A stretch of DNA of 53,566 nt from positions 1 to 53,566 of the IMG/VR virus record IMGVR_UViG_3300043823_000409. One strand, given 5' to 3'. A program made the translations under genes and the position numbers. Origin of the DNA: a virus. Of the stretch, positions 1 to 6,055 are shown in pieces. The notes below the pieces were generated by a model. The model had not been told where the DNA came from. It searched no databases and saw only the letters and a list, made by a program, of their open reading frames with translations. The stretch's first letter is position 1. Each line of letters opens with the position of its first letter.

Positions 1-227
1 GCAACGTTGGAGAGACAGCACAGACAGTGTGGTACGACCTCCCTTGGAGCAGTGAGAACTACATCCAAGCGAATGCTCGGATATACCGCCAAGGGCAAGA
101 AAAACCGGTTATCATACACCATCTAACCATGGCAAATACTATCGACGAGAGGGTAGTAAAAGTGCTAGAGGGCAAAATAAATTTGCAAGAAGCCCTTTTA
201 GATGACCTAAATTGCGTATTAGTATAG
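1..227 (+). CDS. SNF2-type DNA helicase, C-terminal fragment
   Basis: This is the last ~75 codons of a superfamily 2 helicase whose start lies outside the window; the open frame runs from base 3 to a stop at 225-227. The segment QANARIYRQGQ matches helicase motif VI of the SNF2/Rad54-like family (Q..R.hRxGQ), where the arginines contact ATP. It is followed by the usual hydrophobic strand and a short helical tail (TIDERVVKVLEGK). In phages such proteins commonly accompany family A polymerases in DNA replication or repair. The gene's 3' end contains the first copy of the GCGTATTAGT promoter that serves the next gene. Family assignment is firm; the exact role cannot be fixed from the fragment. 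Confidence 0.85.
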   Translation, partial: NVGETAQTVWYDLPWSSENYIQANARIYRQGQEKPVIIHHLTMANTIDERVVKVLEGKINLQEALLDDLNCVLV

Positions 228-230
228 CCA
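191..230 (+). promoter_or_regulatory. GCGTATTAGT-type phage promoter P1 (leaderless)
   Basis: GCGTATTAGTAT occupies 214-225. Base 230, exactly 16 bp after the first G, is the A of the ATG of the next gene, so the predicted transcript has no leader. The position where other copies have TTAGGGC holds AGCCCTT (191-197), so the upstream box is absent here. The promoter is buried in the end of the helicase gene. Confidence 0.6.
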
Positions 231-532
231 TGAAAAAACACAAAGTAAAAGCAGCGACTCCTAGACTGTCTGACGAAGAGCTCGACCCGATCGAACAGGA
301 TGATACCGACGGCATATCTGCGGATATGATGGAGGCGCACTTTTCATGGAGCCAAGAAGATATTAAGGACATCAGAAAACTCATCGCTGAGAAGATGCCA
401 CCAAAATCTAGGCTTGTGTTAGAGGCATTTTTGGAGGGATTAATTCACTTAGATATTGGGGTGTCAGAAAAGTACTGGCGATACCACTTTGCTAAGGGAG
501 TGGAGTTTATTAGACAGGAGTTTGATTTATGA
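230..532 (+). CDS. Small acidic protein with sigma region 4-like C-terminus
   Basis: A 101-aa protein. Residues 1-40 are charged and acidic (EELDPIEQDD). Residues ~45-100 read like sigma-70 region 4: a helix, then PPKSRLVLEAFLEG, which resembles the LPxxxRxvxxLxyxxG signature, then IGVSEKYWRYHFAKGVEFIRQEF, which resembles the recognition helix of the helix-turn-helix. About four residues normally found between the two HTH helices appear to be missing, so the match is divergent. An upstream TTG start at 212 is possible, but ATG 230 is favoured because it coincides with the predicted transcription start of P1. A role as a phage sigma-like or sigma-recruiting factor for the GCGTATTAGT promoters is inference. 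Confidence 0.4.
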   Translation: MKKHKVKAATPRLSDEELDPIEQDDTDGISADMMEAHFSWSQEDIKDIRKLIAEKMPPKSRLVLEAFLEGLIHLDIGVSEKYWRYHFAKGVEFIRQEFDL

Positions 533-720
533 GTACATTTATAGTGGAGCACGAATATAAGGGGTATCCGTTGTTTGAGACTATCACCGGTGTCGAAGAT
601 ATTGATCTATCCCTGTTCGATAAAGTATTGACAATGTGGGTGTGTGATAGCCCTGAAGAAATTAACGCAGTAGAAAATGAACTAAGGAGAAAGCATGCAC
701 GATCCAGTCAACCAGCCTAA
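529..720 (+). CDS. Hypothetical small phage protein
   Basis: 63 aa, starting in an ATGA overlap with the previous gene, so probably translationally coupled. It is acidic and contains a DSPEEINAVENELRRK helix near the end. No family is recognised. The end of the gene overlaps the start of the DUF3310 gene by 26 bases in another frame. Confidence 0.65.
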   Translation: MSTFIVEHEYKGYPLFETITGVEDIDLSLFDKVLTMWVCDSPEEINAVENELRRKHARSSQPA

Positions 721-970
721 GCACTACACAGACCATCCTAGTGGTGTTGAATGTATCCAAATCACTGAACACATGGGCTTTAACCTTGGAAATGCCGTCA
801 AATATATCTGGCGCTGTGATCTTAAAAAGGACGCTGTTGAGGATCTTAAAAAGGCAGCATGGTATATCCAACGTGAGATTGAGAAGAGGTCTCAAAAGCG
901 CGAGTTAATAGATGATCGAAATAGGAACGGGTACTACTACAACTCTAAGGGGGCTTTATGCGGAAAGTAA
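695..970 (+). CDS. DUF3310 (SaV-like) protein
   Basis: 91 aa. The N-terminal pattern (NQPKHYTDHPSGVECIQ), then LGNAVKYIWRCDLKKDAVEDLKKAAWYIQREI, is the diagnostic core of DUF3310, also called SaV-like in some annotations and sometimes described as nucleotide kinase-like. These proteins are frequent in early or replication modules of tailed phages; their biochemical role is not settled. The last ~25 residues (RNRNGYYYNSKG) extend beyond the domain. RBS: AAGGAGAAAGC ahead of ATG 695. The 3' end overlaps the next gene by 13 bases. Confidence 0.85.
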   Translation: MHDPVNQPKHYTDHPSGVECIQITEHMGFNLGNAVKYIWRCDLKKDAVEDLKKAAWYIQREIEKRSQKRELIDDRNRNGYYYNSKGALCGK

Positions 971-1143
971 TCGAAAAATTAGGAATACTGGGTGTGTTGG
1001 GGCTCTTTGTCGCTGGTATAGTTGGTTGGGTACTTAATATCACGACTATCTCACACGCGACAGAATTCTCTGGAATGTTATTGTTACGATTAGTCGGCGT
1101 GCCATTCCCACTCCTTGGCGCTATCTTGGGTTATGTATCATGA
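958..1143 (+). CDS. Small two-helix membrane protein
   Basis: 61 aa. Residues ~8-28 (LGILGVLGLFVAGIVGWVL) and ~40-60 are strongly hydrophobic, with a short polar link (THATEF-like) between them, so a hairpin in the inner membrane is likely. It overlaps the DUF3310 gene at its start and the next gene at its stop (ATGA at 1140-1143), suggesting coupled translation. No family is recognised. Its position among early/middle genes makes a lysis role less likely than a membrane or superinfection function, but that is a guess. Confidence 0.65.
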   Translation: MRKVIEKLGILGVLGLFVAGIVGWVLNITTISHATEFSGMLLLRLVGVPFPLLGAILGYVS

Positions 1144-1328
1144 TTGAATTTATTTTTGTTGCGGTGGTTTGTATGGGTCAGCAGTGTGACTTTATTGCAA
1201 GCAATAAGCCAATCACAAGAGAGCAATGCCAACAAACTAAGCGCGATTTTGCTGCGCTACCATTTAAGCCTGAAGTCACAGTGGCCGCGTCTCAGTGCAT
1301 GGTATTTAACGGAGGTGAAAGAATATGA
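1140..1328 (+). CDS. Hypothetical small protein with N-terminal hydrophobic segment
   Basis: 62 aa, starting in an ATGA overlap with the membrane protein gene. A short hydrophobic start (MIEFIFVAVVCMG) is followed by a soluble part with three further cysteines (QQC, EQCQQ, SQCM), which could be an exported disulfide-bearing peptide. A shifted frame from 1144 gives a similar-length ORF but lacks a start signal. No family recognised. Confidence 0.6.
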   Translation: MIEFIFVAVVCMGQQCDFIASNKPITREQCQQTKRDFAALPFKPEVTVAASQCMVFNGGERI

Positions 1329-1567
1329 AGATTGAACTAGATTTAAGTGATGAATTTGTTGATAATCTCATGGAAAAAGTACTGGTTGATGATTACGTTG
1401 GAATAACAAGCGACTTGAAAAAGAATAAAAAGATCATGCACGAAGATGATATTAAAGCGTACAAGAATGCAGTAAAAGGAATTGAGCTGTTATCTAACTG
1501 GTACTTTGCCCGTGGAGAATTTGACAGACTGGTTAAGAAAGTGAGGAATAATGAACCCAAAGATTGA
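1325..1567 (+). CDS. Conserved-type hypothetical phage protein
   Basis: 80 aa; RBS GGAGG at 1312-1316 before ATG 1325. The charged protein begins MKIELDLSDEFVDNLMEKVL and has a helical DIKAYKNAVKGIELLSNWY segment, a pattern I associate with small uncharacterised proteins of T4-like and cyanophage genomes. No catalytic motif is visible. Its end overlaps the next gene's start by 17 bases. Confidence 0.65.
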   Translation: MKIELDLSDEFVDNLMEKVLVDDYVGITSDLKKNKKIMHEDDIKAYKNAVKGIELLSNWYFARGEFDRLVKKVRNNEPKD

Positions 1568-1835
1568 TTTAGAAAGCGCCATCATGAAAGTATGGCAGAC
1601 CGGTGACGACATTGATCTGCTATTTCGCCATATGTACGACGCAGAAACACCTATGACAGAAGATGAAGTAGCCAATGCCCTCGTTGGCATCAAAGCGCTT
1701 CATGACATGCGTATGTGGGAATTGAATGATACATATTGTCGTAAGTTCGAACTAAACCAGTATTGTGTTGATCCAGAATTATTAGCAGCAAGAGCAGCAT
1801 TATTTAACCCAAAGAAGAAAGGCAGTAAAAAATGA
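1551..1835 (+). CDS. Hypothetical protein
   Basis: 94 aa. Acidic helical N-terminal two thirds (DLESAIMKVWQTGDDIDLLF) and a basic tail ending NPKKKGSKK. RBS GTGAGGAATA precedes ATG 1551, inside the previous gene. No family recognised. It is joined to the next gene by an ATGA overlap. Confidence 0.65.
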   Translation: MNPKIDLESAIMKVWQTGDDIDLLFRHMYDAETPMTEDEVANALVGIKALHDMRMWELNDTYCRKFELNQYCVDPELLAARAALFNPKKKGSKK

Positions 1836-2056
1836 GCGATGTAATTGACACCCAAGCAACAGAGGTACCATCAATCGAGCAGCAAGTATTGACAATTAGT
1901 ATGAAGGTAGAGCGCATTAATGTATTGCTTAATGCACTAAACAAGCCACTTTTAACCGATGCCGTAACATTGGCTGGATTGATTCAAGAGCTCCATGACC
2001 TATGTCGACCACAGTTAGAAGCACTGGCAGCGAAAGACAACGCACCGGAGGCTTAA
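1832..2056 (+). CDS. Hypothetical helical protein
   Basis: 74 aa. Mostly helix-forming, with a leucine-rich centre (VLLNALNKPLLTDAVTLAGLIQELHDL) that may form an alpha-hairpin or dimer. Start overlaps the stop of the previous gene (ATGA). No family recognised. Confidence 0.6.
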   Translation: MSDVIDTQATEVPSIEQQVLTISMKVERINVLLNALNKPLLTDAVTLAGLIQELHDLCRPQLEALAAKDNAPEA

Positions 2057-2057
2057 T

Positions 2058-2300
2058 ATGGATGACTTTATTCGCAAATTTCTAAAGCATCGGAAATTTA
2101 GCAATAACATCGTCGAAGAGGTAGCCAAAAAGACAGCAAAAACCACAGCCGAGCAGGAGATGGAGCACCGCCTGCAAGCTGAGGCAATGACTAAGATGGC
2201 CGTTAATGAGATGATGCCGACCTTTAGAAAGATGATGGAAAGAGAAGAAGAGGCCCGTAAAAAGGCCAAAGAGCCTCGAAAAATCATTATCCCAGACTAG
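2058..2300 (+). CDS. Hypothetical charged coiled-coil protein
   Basis: 80 aa, Lys/Glu-rich throughout with a long predicted helix (EEVAKKTAKTTAEQEMEHRL and EREEEARKKAKE). RBS CGGAGG at 2046-2051. Its TAG stop (2298-2300) lies inside the CTAGGGC box of promoter P2. No family recognised. Confidence 0.6.
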   Translation: MDDFIRKFLKHRKFSNNIVEEVAKKTAKTTAEQEMEHRLQAEAMTKMAVNEMMPTFRKMMEREEEARKKAKEPRKIIIPD

Positions 2301-2336
2301 GGCGAAAGTGCTTCAAAAAGCGTATTAGTAATAATA
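2297..2336 (+). promoter_or_regulatory. GCGTATTAGT-type phage promoter P2
   Basis: CTAGGGC (2297-2303), exactly 16 bp, then GCGTATTAGT (2320-2329); the predicted start is A2336. It is the only rightward copy with the upstream box seen in the late promoters. It drives a structured leader and the 83-aa gene at 2457. Confidence 0.65.
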
Positions 2337-2456
2337 GGACACGCTGTGAAGCGCTCCGCCCTACAAGGGCCCGATGTAAAGAAATCGGCTGGCTGCCGTT
2401 CTGCCAGCATAGAAAAACGGCATTTACACACATACACAACACAGAAAGGTAATACC
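2337..2456. ncRNA. Structured leader RNA with competing hairpins
   Basis: The 120-nt leader after P2 holds hairpins in series: GCCCT/AGGGC (2358-2362 with 2366-2370), CCGAT/ATCGG (2371-2375 with 2384-2388) and GCTGGC/GCCAGC (2388-2393 with 2403-2408). The last competes with GCCGTT/AACGGC (2395-2400 with 2416-2421). Mutually exclusive stems 36 nt ahead of the start codon suggest a regulatory leader, without a recognised riboswitch class. A GTG at 2346 would extend the downstream frame through this region, but the real start appears to be ATG 2457. Confidence 0.4.
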
Positions 2457-2708
2457 ATGACAAACCCATTTGAATTACGCTACTCTATTTTCCACGCCGC
2501 TAAGGACATTTTGATCCAGCAGCACGAAGCCAATTTGGCTGCTTGGAAAGCAATGGATACTGCAACTAAAACAGCAACTGATCTGGCTCCAAAGTTCCCA
2601 ACTATGGCTGAGATCATCGACAAGGCAATTGAGATCAATACATTTGTTAGCGCTAATACTGAAAAAGAGCTCGCTAAGATTGCTAAGAAGTCAGTAGGAA
2701 TCATTTAA
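2457..2708 (+). CDS. Conserved phage protein of T4-like type, unknown function
   Basis: 83 aa; start ATG 2457 follows AAAGGTAATACC. The sequence (NPFELRYSIFHAAKDILIQQ, then ANLAAW and PTMAEIIDKAIEINTFVS) resembles a small uncharacterised protein family I associate with T4-like and cyanophage genomes. It looks all-helical; no catalytic motif is seen. It stands alone between two structured non-coding stretches and has its own promoter, which suggests separate control. Confidence 0.65.
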   Translation: MTNPFELRYSIFHAAKDILIQQHEANLAAWKAMDTATKTATDLAPKFPTMAEIIDKAIEINTFVSANTEKELAKIAKKSVGII

Positions 2709-3048
2709 TAAGATACCCGGCATAGCCGGTTGAAATCCGGGAAACCGGTCGTGTTGGTCGCACCAATACGAGAGGGTGTATCGAATGATACGCGTTGGAA
2801 AGAGTATAGGGTAAGCGCTTACGCCTATAACCATGCTAGTACAGGCCCAGCACCCTCACGTATTGGTGTTTTAAACAATAAAGAGCGAACGATACCACCG
2901 CTCGGCAAGTAGGTATCCGAGTCAAGACATTTACGCCTGATGAAGCCGTAAGGCAGAAACCATTTGGTTGCGTAGCCCCATTCGTCTTGATCTGGTAGTG
3001 GGGGTGAGCCGAGCACTTAACTTTATAATCCATCAAAATAACTTTACA
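2709..3048. ncRNA. Candidate structured RNA upstream of the small-terminase-like gene
   Basis: A 340-base gap with no convincing gene but dense inverted repeats. Bases 2761-2778 and 2851-2868 form an 18-bp stem with one mismatch. It encloses two smaller hairpins: GTATC/GATAC around 2778-2791 and TATAGG/CCTATA at 2805-2810 with 2824-2829. A competing local hairpin pairs 2749-2757 with 2763-2771. Upstream, CCCGG 2716-2720 pairs with CCGGG 2737-2741. Downstream, GCTCGGC 2900-2906 pairs with GCCGAGC 3008-3014 and encloses several short stems, including AACC/GGTT at 2958-2969 and CCCCA/TGGGG at 2976-2980 with 2999-3003. No known RNA family or intron core was recognised. It could be a separate RNA or the leader of the next gene. 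Confidence 0.45.
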
Positions 3049-3426
3049 ATGTCAGCTAAGAAAAAATTTACTAAAGAGATGGCTGAGATCATCTTGGAAT
3101 TAGGTAAGCAGGGCGCCTCACAAAAAGCTATGTATGCCGCTATTAATGTTAGCAAAGATGTGGCAGCACGATTGAAGAAAGAAGATCCATTTTTTTCTGA
3201 AACGATGTCTATGGCCACAACTTATGGTCAAGCGTATTGGGAAAATATGCTTTTAGCCAACGTTGACAACAAAAATTTTAATTCGAGGATTGCTGAAATA
3301 GCTTTGCGCGGACAGTACCCCGATGACTATAAAGACAACCGCGAAATAAAAGCTGATTTAAAACAAGCAGTTACAATAGATTTCAATAAAGAGGTATCAG
3401 ACCTCATCGCCGCCCTAAAAATCTAA
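3049..3426 (+). CDS. terS: Probable terminase small subunit
   Basis: 125 aa from ATG 3049; an in-frame upstream start at 2968 would run into the structured region and lacks a conserved look. The N-terminal part (MAEIILELGKQGASQKAMYAAINVSKDVAARLKKEDPFF) fits a helix-turn-helix of the kind used by small terminases to bind the packaging site. The centre (GQAYWENML, then RIAEIALRGQYPDDYKDN) is typical of TerS proteins, and the C-terminus is helical. TerS would recognise phage DNA and load the TerL motor. Unusually, it is on the opposite strand from terL and ~44 kb away in this view. A terminator follows the stop. Confidence 0.6.
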   Translation: MSAKKKFTKEMAEIILELGKQGASQKAMYAAINVSKDVAARLKKEDPFFSETMSMATTYGQAYWENMLLANVDNKNFNSRIAEIALRGQYPDDYKDNREIKADLKQAVTIDFNKEVSDLIAALKI

Positions 3427-3450
3427 AAATATATTTTTACTGTTTTACCC

Positions 3451-3478
3451 AAAAAGCCACCTCTTAGGTGGCTTTTTT
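3451..3478 (+). terminator. Rho-independent terminator
   Basis: GCCACC/GGTGGC stem with loop TCTTA, flanked by A5 and T6 runs, so it can act in both directions. It closes the transcript of the small-terminase-like gene. Promoter P3 begins on the next base. The same six-bp stem recurs at 38707-38735. Confidence 0.85.
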
Positions 3479-3495
3479 GCGTATTAGTATATGTA
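3479..3495 (+). promoter_or_regulatory. GCGTATTAGT-type phage promoter P3
   Basis: GCGTATTAGTAT at 3479-3490 directly abuts the terminator hairpin; predicted start A3495, giving a 26-nt leader to ATG 3521. The -35 position is occupied by the terminator stem and holds no TTAGGGC box. Confidence 0.55.
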
Positions 3496-3520
3496 TATTA
3501 AACCGAATTGAAAGAATAAG

Positions 3521-4648
3521 ATGACAGCACACGCCGTATTGAGCGCATCAGGATCCAAACGCTGGCTTTCCTGCACACCTAGCGCCAGATTAGAGGCAAC
3601 ACTCCCAGAACCGAAAAGATCTGCCGGAGCCTTCGATTTTTCGCAAGAAGGTACTATGGCTCACTCCCTTGCAGAAGTTAAGCTACGCCACTATTATGGG
3701 GAAATTGGAATTGAGGAATACGAGAGAGAATATGAAATCATTAAAAACACGCCGTACTACAACGAAGAGTTCGAAGCGCACGTCGACAACTACGTCCTCT
3801 ATGTCCGTTCACAAATCGGAGAAGGGGATACGCCACTTTTTGAACAACGTGTGGATTTCAGCGACTGGATTCCTGACGGATTTGGTACTGCAGACGTCGT
3901 TATACTTTCAAAGCATTCAGTCCGAGTCATCGACCTTAAATTTGGAAAAGGAGTTCCTGTCTCGGCAATCGACAACTCACAACTACGACTATATGCTCTT
4001 GGTGCTTATTCAAAATTTAAGGAAGAGTATCCGGATCTCAAAGAGGTATCCTACACGATCCACCAGCCTCGCTTGGACAGCATCTCATCTGATGGCACAA
4101 CGATCCATAAGCTGGTCGACTGGGCAAATTACTACGTAAAACCAAAGGCTAAGAAGGCTTGGGCTGGCTCTGGTGAGTTCTTGCCCGGTGAGTGGTGTCA
4201 GTTCTGCCGCGCTAAGGCAACCTGCCGCGCCCGTTCAGATTACAACAACGAAGTAGCCAAGTTAGAATTCAGAGAGCCTGCGTTACTAGACGATGATGAA
4301 GTTAGTCTAGTACTTACTAAGGCGCAGAACTTACGTACTTGGGTTGCTGACGTAGAGTCCTATATTTTAAGTCGTGCAGTGGAGCAGGACATCGTGCCCG
4401 CTGGCTATAAGTTATCAACCACAGTAACACACCGCAGGATCACCGATACAGAATTAGCTGCCACCGTACTAGTTGAAAAGGGATTACCTGCTGAGCAGAT
4501 TTGGGAACCCAGAAAGTTAAAGAGCTTGGCCTCGTTGGAGAAAATTAACAAGCAGGTAACTACCTACCTTGGCGAATTGATTCAGCGACCAGAGGGCTCT
4601 CCTAAGCTGGTAAAAGTAAAAGGTGACGCCAAGGAGGATTTCTCATGA
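3521..4648 (+). CDS. DUF2800 Cas4/RecB-like nuclease
   Basis: 375 aa. It has a PD-(D/E)XK core of the RecB/Cas4 type: His48 in EGTMAHSLAE, Asp124 in GFGTADVV, Asp137-x-Lys139 in VIDLKFGKG, and the QLRLYALG helix at 153-160. Cys18 (WLSC) plus a C-terminal cluster, Cys225, Cys228 and Cys234, matches the arrangement that holds a 4Fe-4S cluster in Cas4, AddB and Dna2 nucleases. In phages DUF2800 genes sit beside DUF2815 and polymerase genes, as here, and are expected to process DNA ends in replication or recombination. It is transcribed from P3. Coupled to the next gene by an ATGA overlap. Confidence 0.85.
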   Translation: MTAHAVLSASGSKRWLSCTPSARLEATLPEPKRSAGAFDFSQEGTMAHSLAEVKLRHYYGEIGIEEYEREYEIIKNTPYYNEEFEAHVDNYVLYVRSQIGEGDTPLFEQRVDFSDWIPDGFGTADVVILSKHSVRVIDLKFGKGVPVSAIDNSQLRLYALGAYSKFKEEYPDLKEVSYTIHQPRLDSISSDGTTIHKLVDWANYYVKPKAKKAWAGSGEFLPGEWCQFCRAKATCRARSDYNNEVAKLEFREPALLDDDEVSLVLTKAQNLRTWVADVESYILSRAVEQDIVPAGYKLSTTVTHRRITDTELAATVLVEKGLPAEQIWEPRKLKSLASLEKINKQVTTYLGELIQRPEGSPKLVKVKGDAKEDFS

Positions 4649-4899
4649 AGCGCGATGACATTGTAGACATGTTTGGCGATGACTTGATGTTTATGGATCC
4701 AAGCTATTTTGATAAGGCTATTATCGGTGTTGTAACACAGTTTAATAATACTGTTGTATGCTACGATAAAAGGAAAATACTTGGTATACTGGTGAATGAA
4801 GATGGCATGACAGAAGATGAAGCTATCGAATACTTTGACTTTAACATTGCAGGCGCATGGATTGGCAACATGACCCCAGCATTCTTGGAGAAACTATGA
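4645..4899 (+). CDS. Conserved hypothetical phage protein
   Basis: 84 aa. The C-terminal half (NEDGMTEDEAIEYFDFNIAGAWIG) is a pattern seen in many uncharacterised phage proteins of similar size. No catalytic residue set is visible. Starts in an ATGA overlap with the nuclease gene and ends in one with the next gene, so the three are translationally coupled. Confidence 0.7.
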   Translation: MKRDDIVDMFGDDLMFMDPSYFDKAIIGVVTQFNNTVVCYDKRKILGILVNEDGMTEDEAIEYFDFNIAGAWIGNMTPAFLEKL

Positions 4900-5039
4900 G
4901 TACTTGGTTAATTGCCGCGATGGGTGTGGTATACTTTGTGGTAGCTTGTGACCAGTTTATTAAGGGTGGTATCGGTACTGGCATCATGTTTTTAGGTTAT
5001 GCAATAGGAAACGTGGGGCTTGTGCTAGTGGCAAAATAA
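4896..5039 (+). CDS. Small membrane protein
   Basis: 47 aa from ATG 4896 (ATGA overlap); an in-frame upstream start at 4857 is less likely. Two hydrophobic segments, residues ~4-20 (WLIAAMGVVYFVVAC) and ~25-45, with a short GG turn, predict a membrane hairpin. This type of tiny membrane protein is common in phages. Function unknown. Confidence 0.6.
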   Translation: MSTWLIAAMGVVYFVVACDQFIKGGIGTGIMFLGYAIGNVGLVLVAK

Positions 5040-5057
5040 TTATAAGAAAGGCCGCTT

Positions 5058-5315
5058 ATGTTGGTAAAATGTTATGATTCTGAGTTTGAGATCCCTGACA
5101 TTTTAATCGATAAGTTTGTGAATGATTTTAGTGGATTACCGGGTGGCGCTTTTAGAGAAGGTGTCCACCAGCTCAGAGATTCGATTTATAATGTAATTGA
5201 TTTGTTTGGTGATGAGCCAGACATATTAGAGGAACCAGAGTTTTTGACCGACTTTATCCGAGCACTGGCAATGCAACAAGCCATGGGTAAATTAGGCATT
5301 TTGTACGATGCGTAA
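5058..5315 (+). CDS. Hypothetical acidic protein
   Basis: 85 aa; RBS AAAGG ahead of ATG 5058. Acidic and helical (IDKFVNDFSGLPGGAFREGV; DLFGDEPDILEEPEFLTDF). No family recognised. Its stop is directly followed by an operator-like palindrome and promoter P4. Confidence 0.65.
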   Translation: MLVKCYDSEFEIPDILIDKFVNDFSGLPGGAFREGVHQLRDSIYNVIDLFGDEPDILEEPEFLTDFIRALAMQQAMGKLGILYDA

Positions 5316-5318
5316 TGT

Positions 5319-5334
5319 TTATCACATTGTGAAA
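5319..5334. promoter_or_regulatory. Operator-like palindrome, copy 1
   Basis: TTATCACATTGTGAAA contains the perfect 5-1-5 palindrome TCACA-T-TGTGA. The identical 16-mer occurs at 49604-49619 in the control region. Here it lies just upstream of promoter P4, a sensible place for a repressor or activator. Confidence 0.5.
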
Positions 5335-5351
5335 AATAAATGTTACAATTT

Positions 5352-5368
5352 GCGTATTAGTATGTTTG
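5352..5368 (+). promoter_or_regulatory. GCGTATTAGT-type phage promoter P4
   Basis: GCGTATTAGTAT at 5352-5363, predicted start G5368, 33 bp after the start of the operator-like 16-mer. No TTAGGGC box. The ~60-nt leader can form a 7-bp stem (GAGCTGG with CCAGTTC) before the DUF2815 gene. Confidence 0.55.
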
Positions 5369-5430
5369 TAATAAGGTTAGACGAGCTGGCACCTATTGAA
5401 GACCAGTTCTAATGTTAAAAAGGTAATATC

Positions 5431-5949
5431 ATGACTCAAACAACTAAAGTCAAAGTAGTAACTGGTAAAGTACGTTTTTCTTATGCTAACGTGTTCGCAC
5501 CTAAGGCATCTGTAGAAGGCGGCACACCAAAGTATTCCGTTTCTATCATCATTCCTAAGTCTGATAAGGAAACAATCGCTAAGATTCAAAAAGCATATGA
5601 GGACACTAAGACATCCGCAGCAGCTTACTTTGGCGGTTCAGTTCCAAAAGGATTAAAAGGTGGATTGCGTGATGGCGATGAAGAGAAAGATGATCCAGCA
5701 TATGCAAACAGCTACTTTATCAACGCCAACTCAGCACAAAAACCTGGAGTTGTAGATGCTGATCTCAATCCAATCATTGATATCAGCGAGTTTTATAGTG
5801 GTTGTTATGGTCGCGCGTCCATCACATTCTACCCATACAATGCACAAGGTTCTAAGGGCATCGCATGTGGTTTGAATAACGTACAGAAGTTAGAAGATGG
5901 TGAAGCATTAGGCGGATCTACATCTGCTGCAGCAGATTTCGCGGTATAA
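5431..5949 (+). CDS. DUF2815 single-stranded DNA-binding protein
   Basis: 172 aa. The start (VKVVTGKVRFSYANVFAPKA), then YSVSIIIPKSDKETIAKIQ and GCYGRASITFYPYN, follow the DUF2815 family, an OB-fold ssDNA-binding protein of phage replication modules. The tail is acidic/Ser-rich (LEDGEALGGSTSAAADFAV), as in SSB tails that recruit partners. It has its own promoter (P4) and terminator, consistent with high-level expression. Partners are likely to be the DUF2800 nuclease, helicase and polymerase in this window. Confidence 0.85.
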   Translation: MTQTTKVKVVTGKVRFSYANVFAPKASVEGGTPKYSVSIIIPKSDKETIAKIQKAYEDTKTSAAAYFGGSVPKGLKGGLRDGDEEKDDPAYANSYFINANSAQKPGVVDADLNPIIDISEFYSGCYGRASITFYPYNAQGSKGIACGLNNVQKLEDGEALGGSTSAAADFAV

Positions 5950-5986
5950 GTAGTTCCTTTAGTTGAGGCAAGTAGTACAGTAGTGC

Positions 5987-6023
5987 AGGGAGTGTCCATC
6001 GAAACGGTGGCCTCCCTTTTTTT
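5987..6023 (+). terminator. Rho-independent terminator after the DUF2815 gene
   Basis: AGGGAG (5987-5992) pairs with CTCCCT (6012-6017); inside, CCATCG pairs with CGGTGG around loop AAA. A run of seven T follows. It separates the abundant ssDNA-binding protein transcript from the reductase gene. Confidence 0.75.
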
Positions 6024-6055
6024 CCCTTAAACCATTAACACACAGAGAATAATAA

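Noticed and set aside
2730-2912. A 60-codon ORF inside the structured gap.
   Set aside because: It begins with TTG with no ribosome site and runs through paired stem arms, so the stems explain the sequence better.
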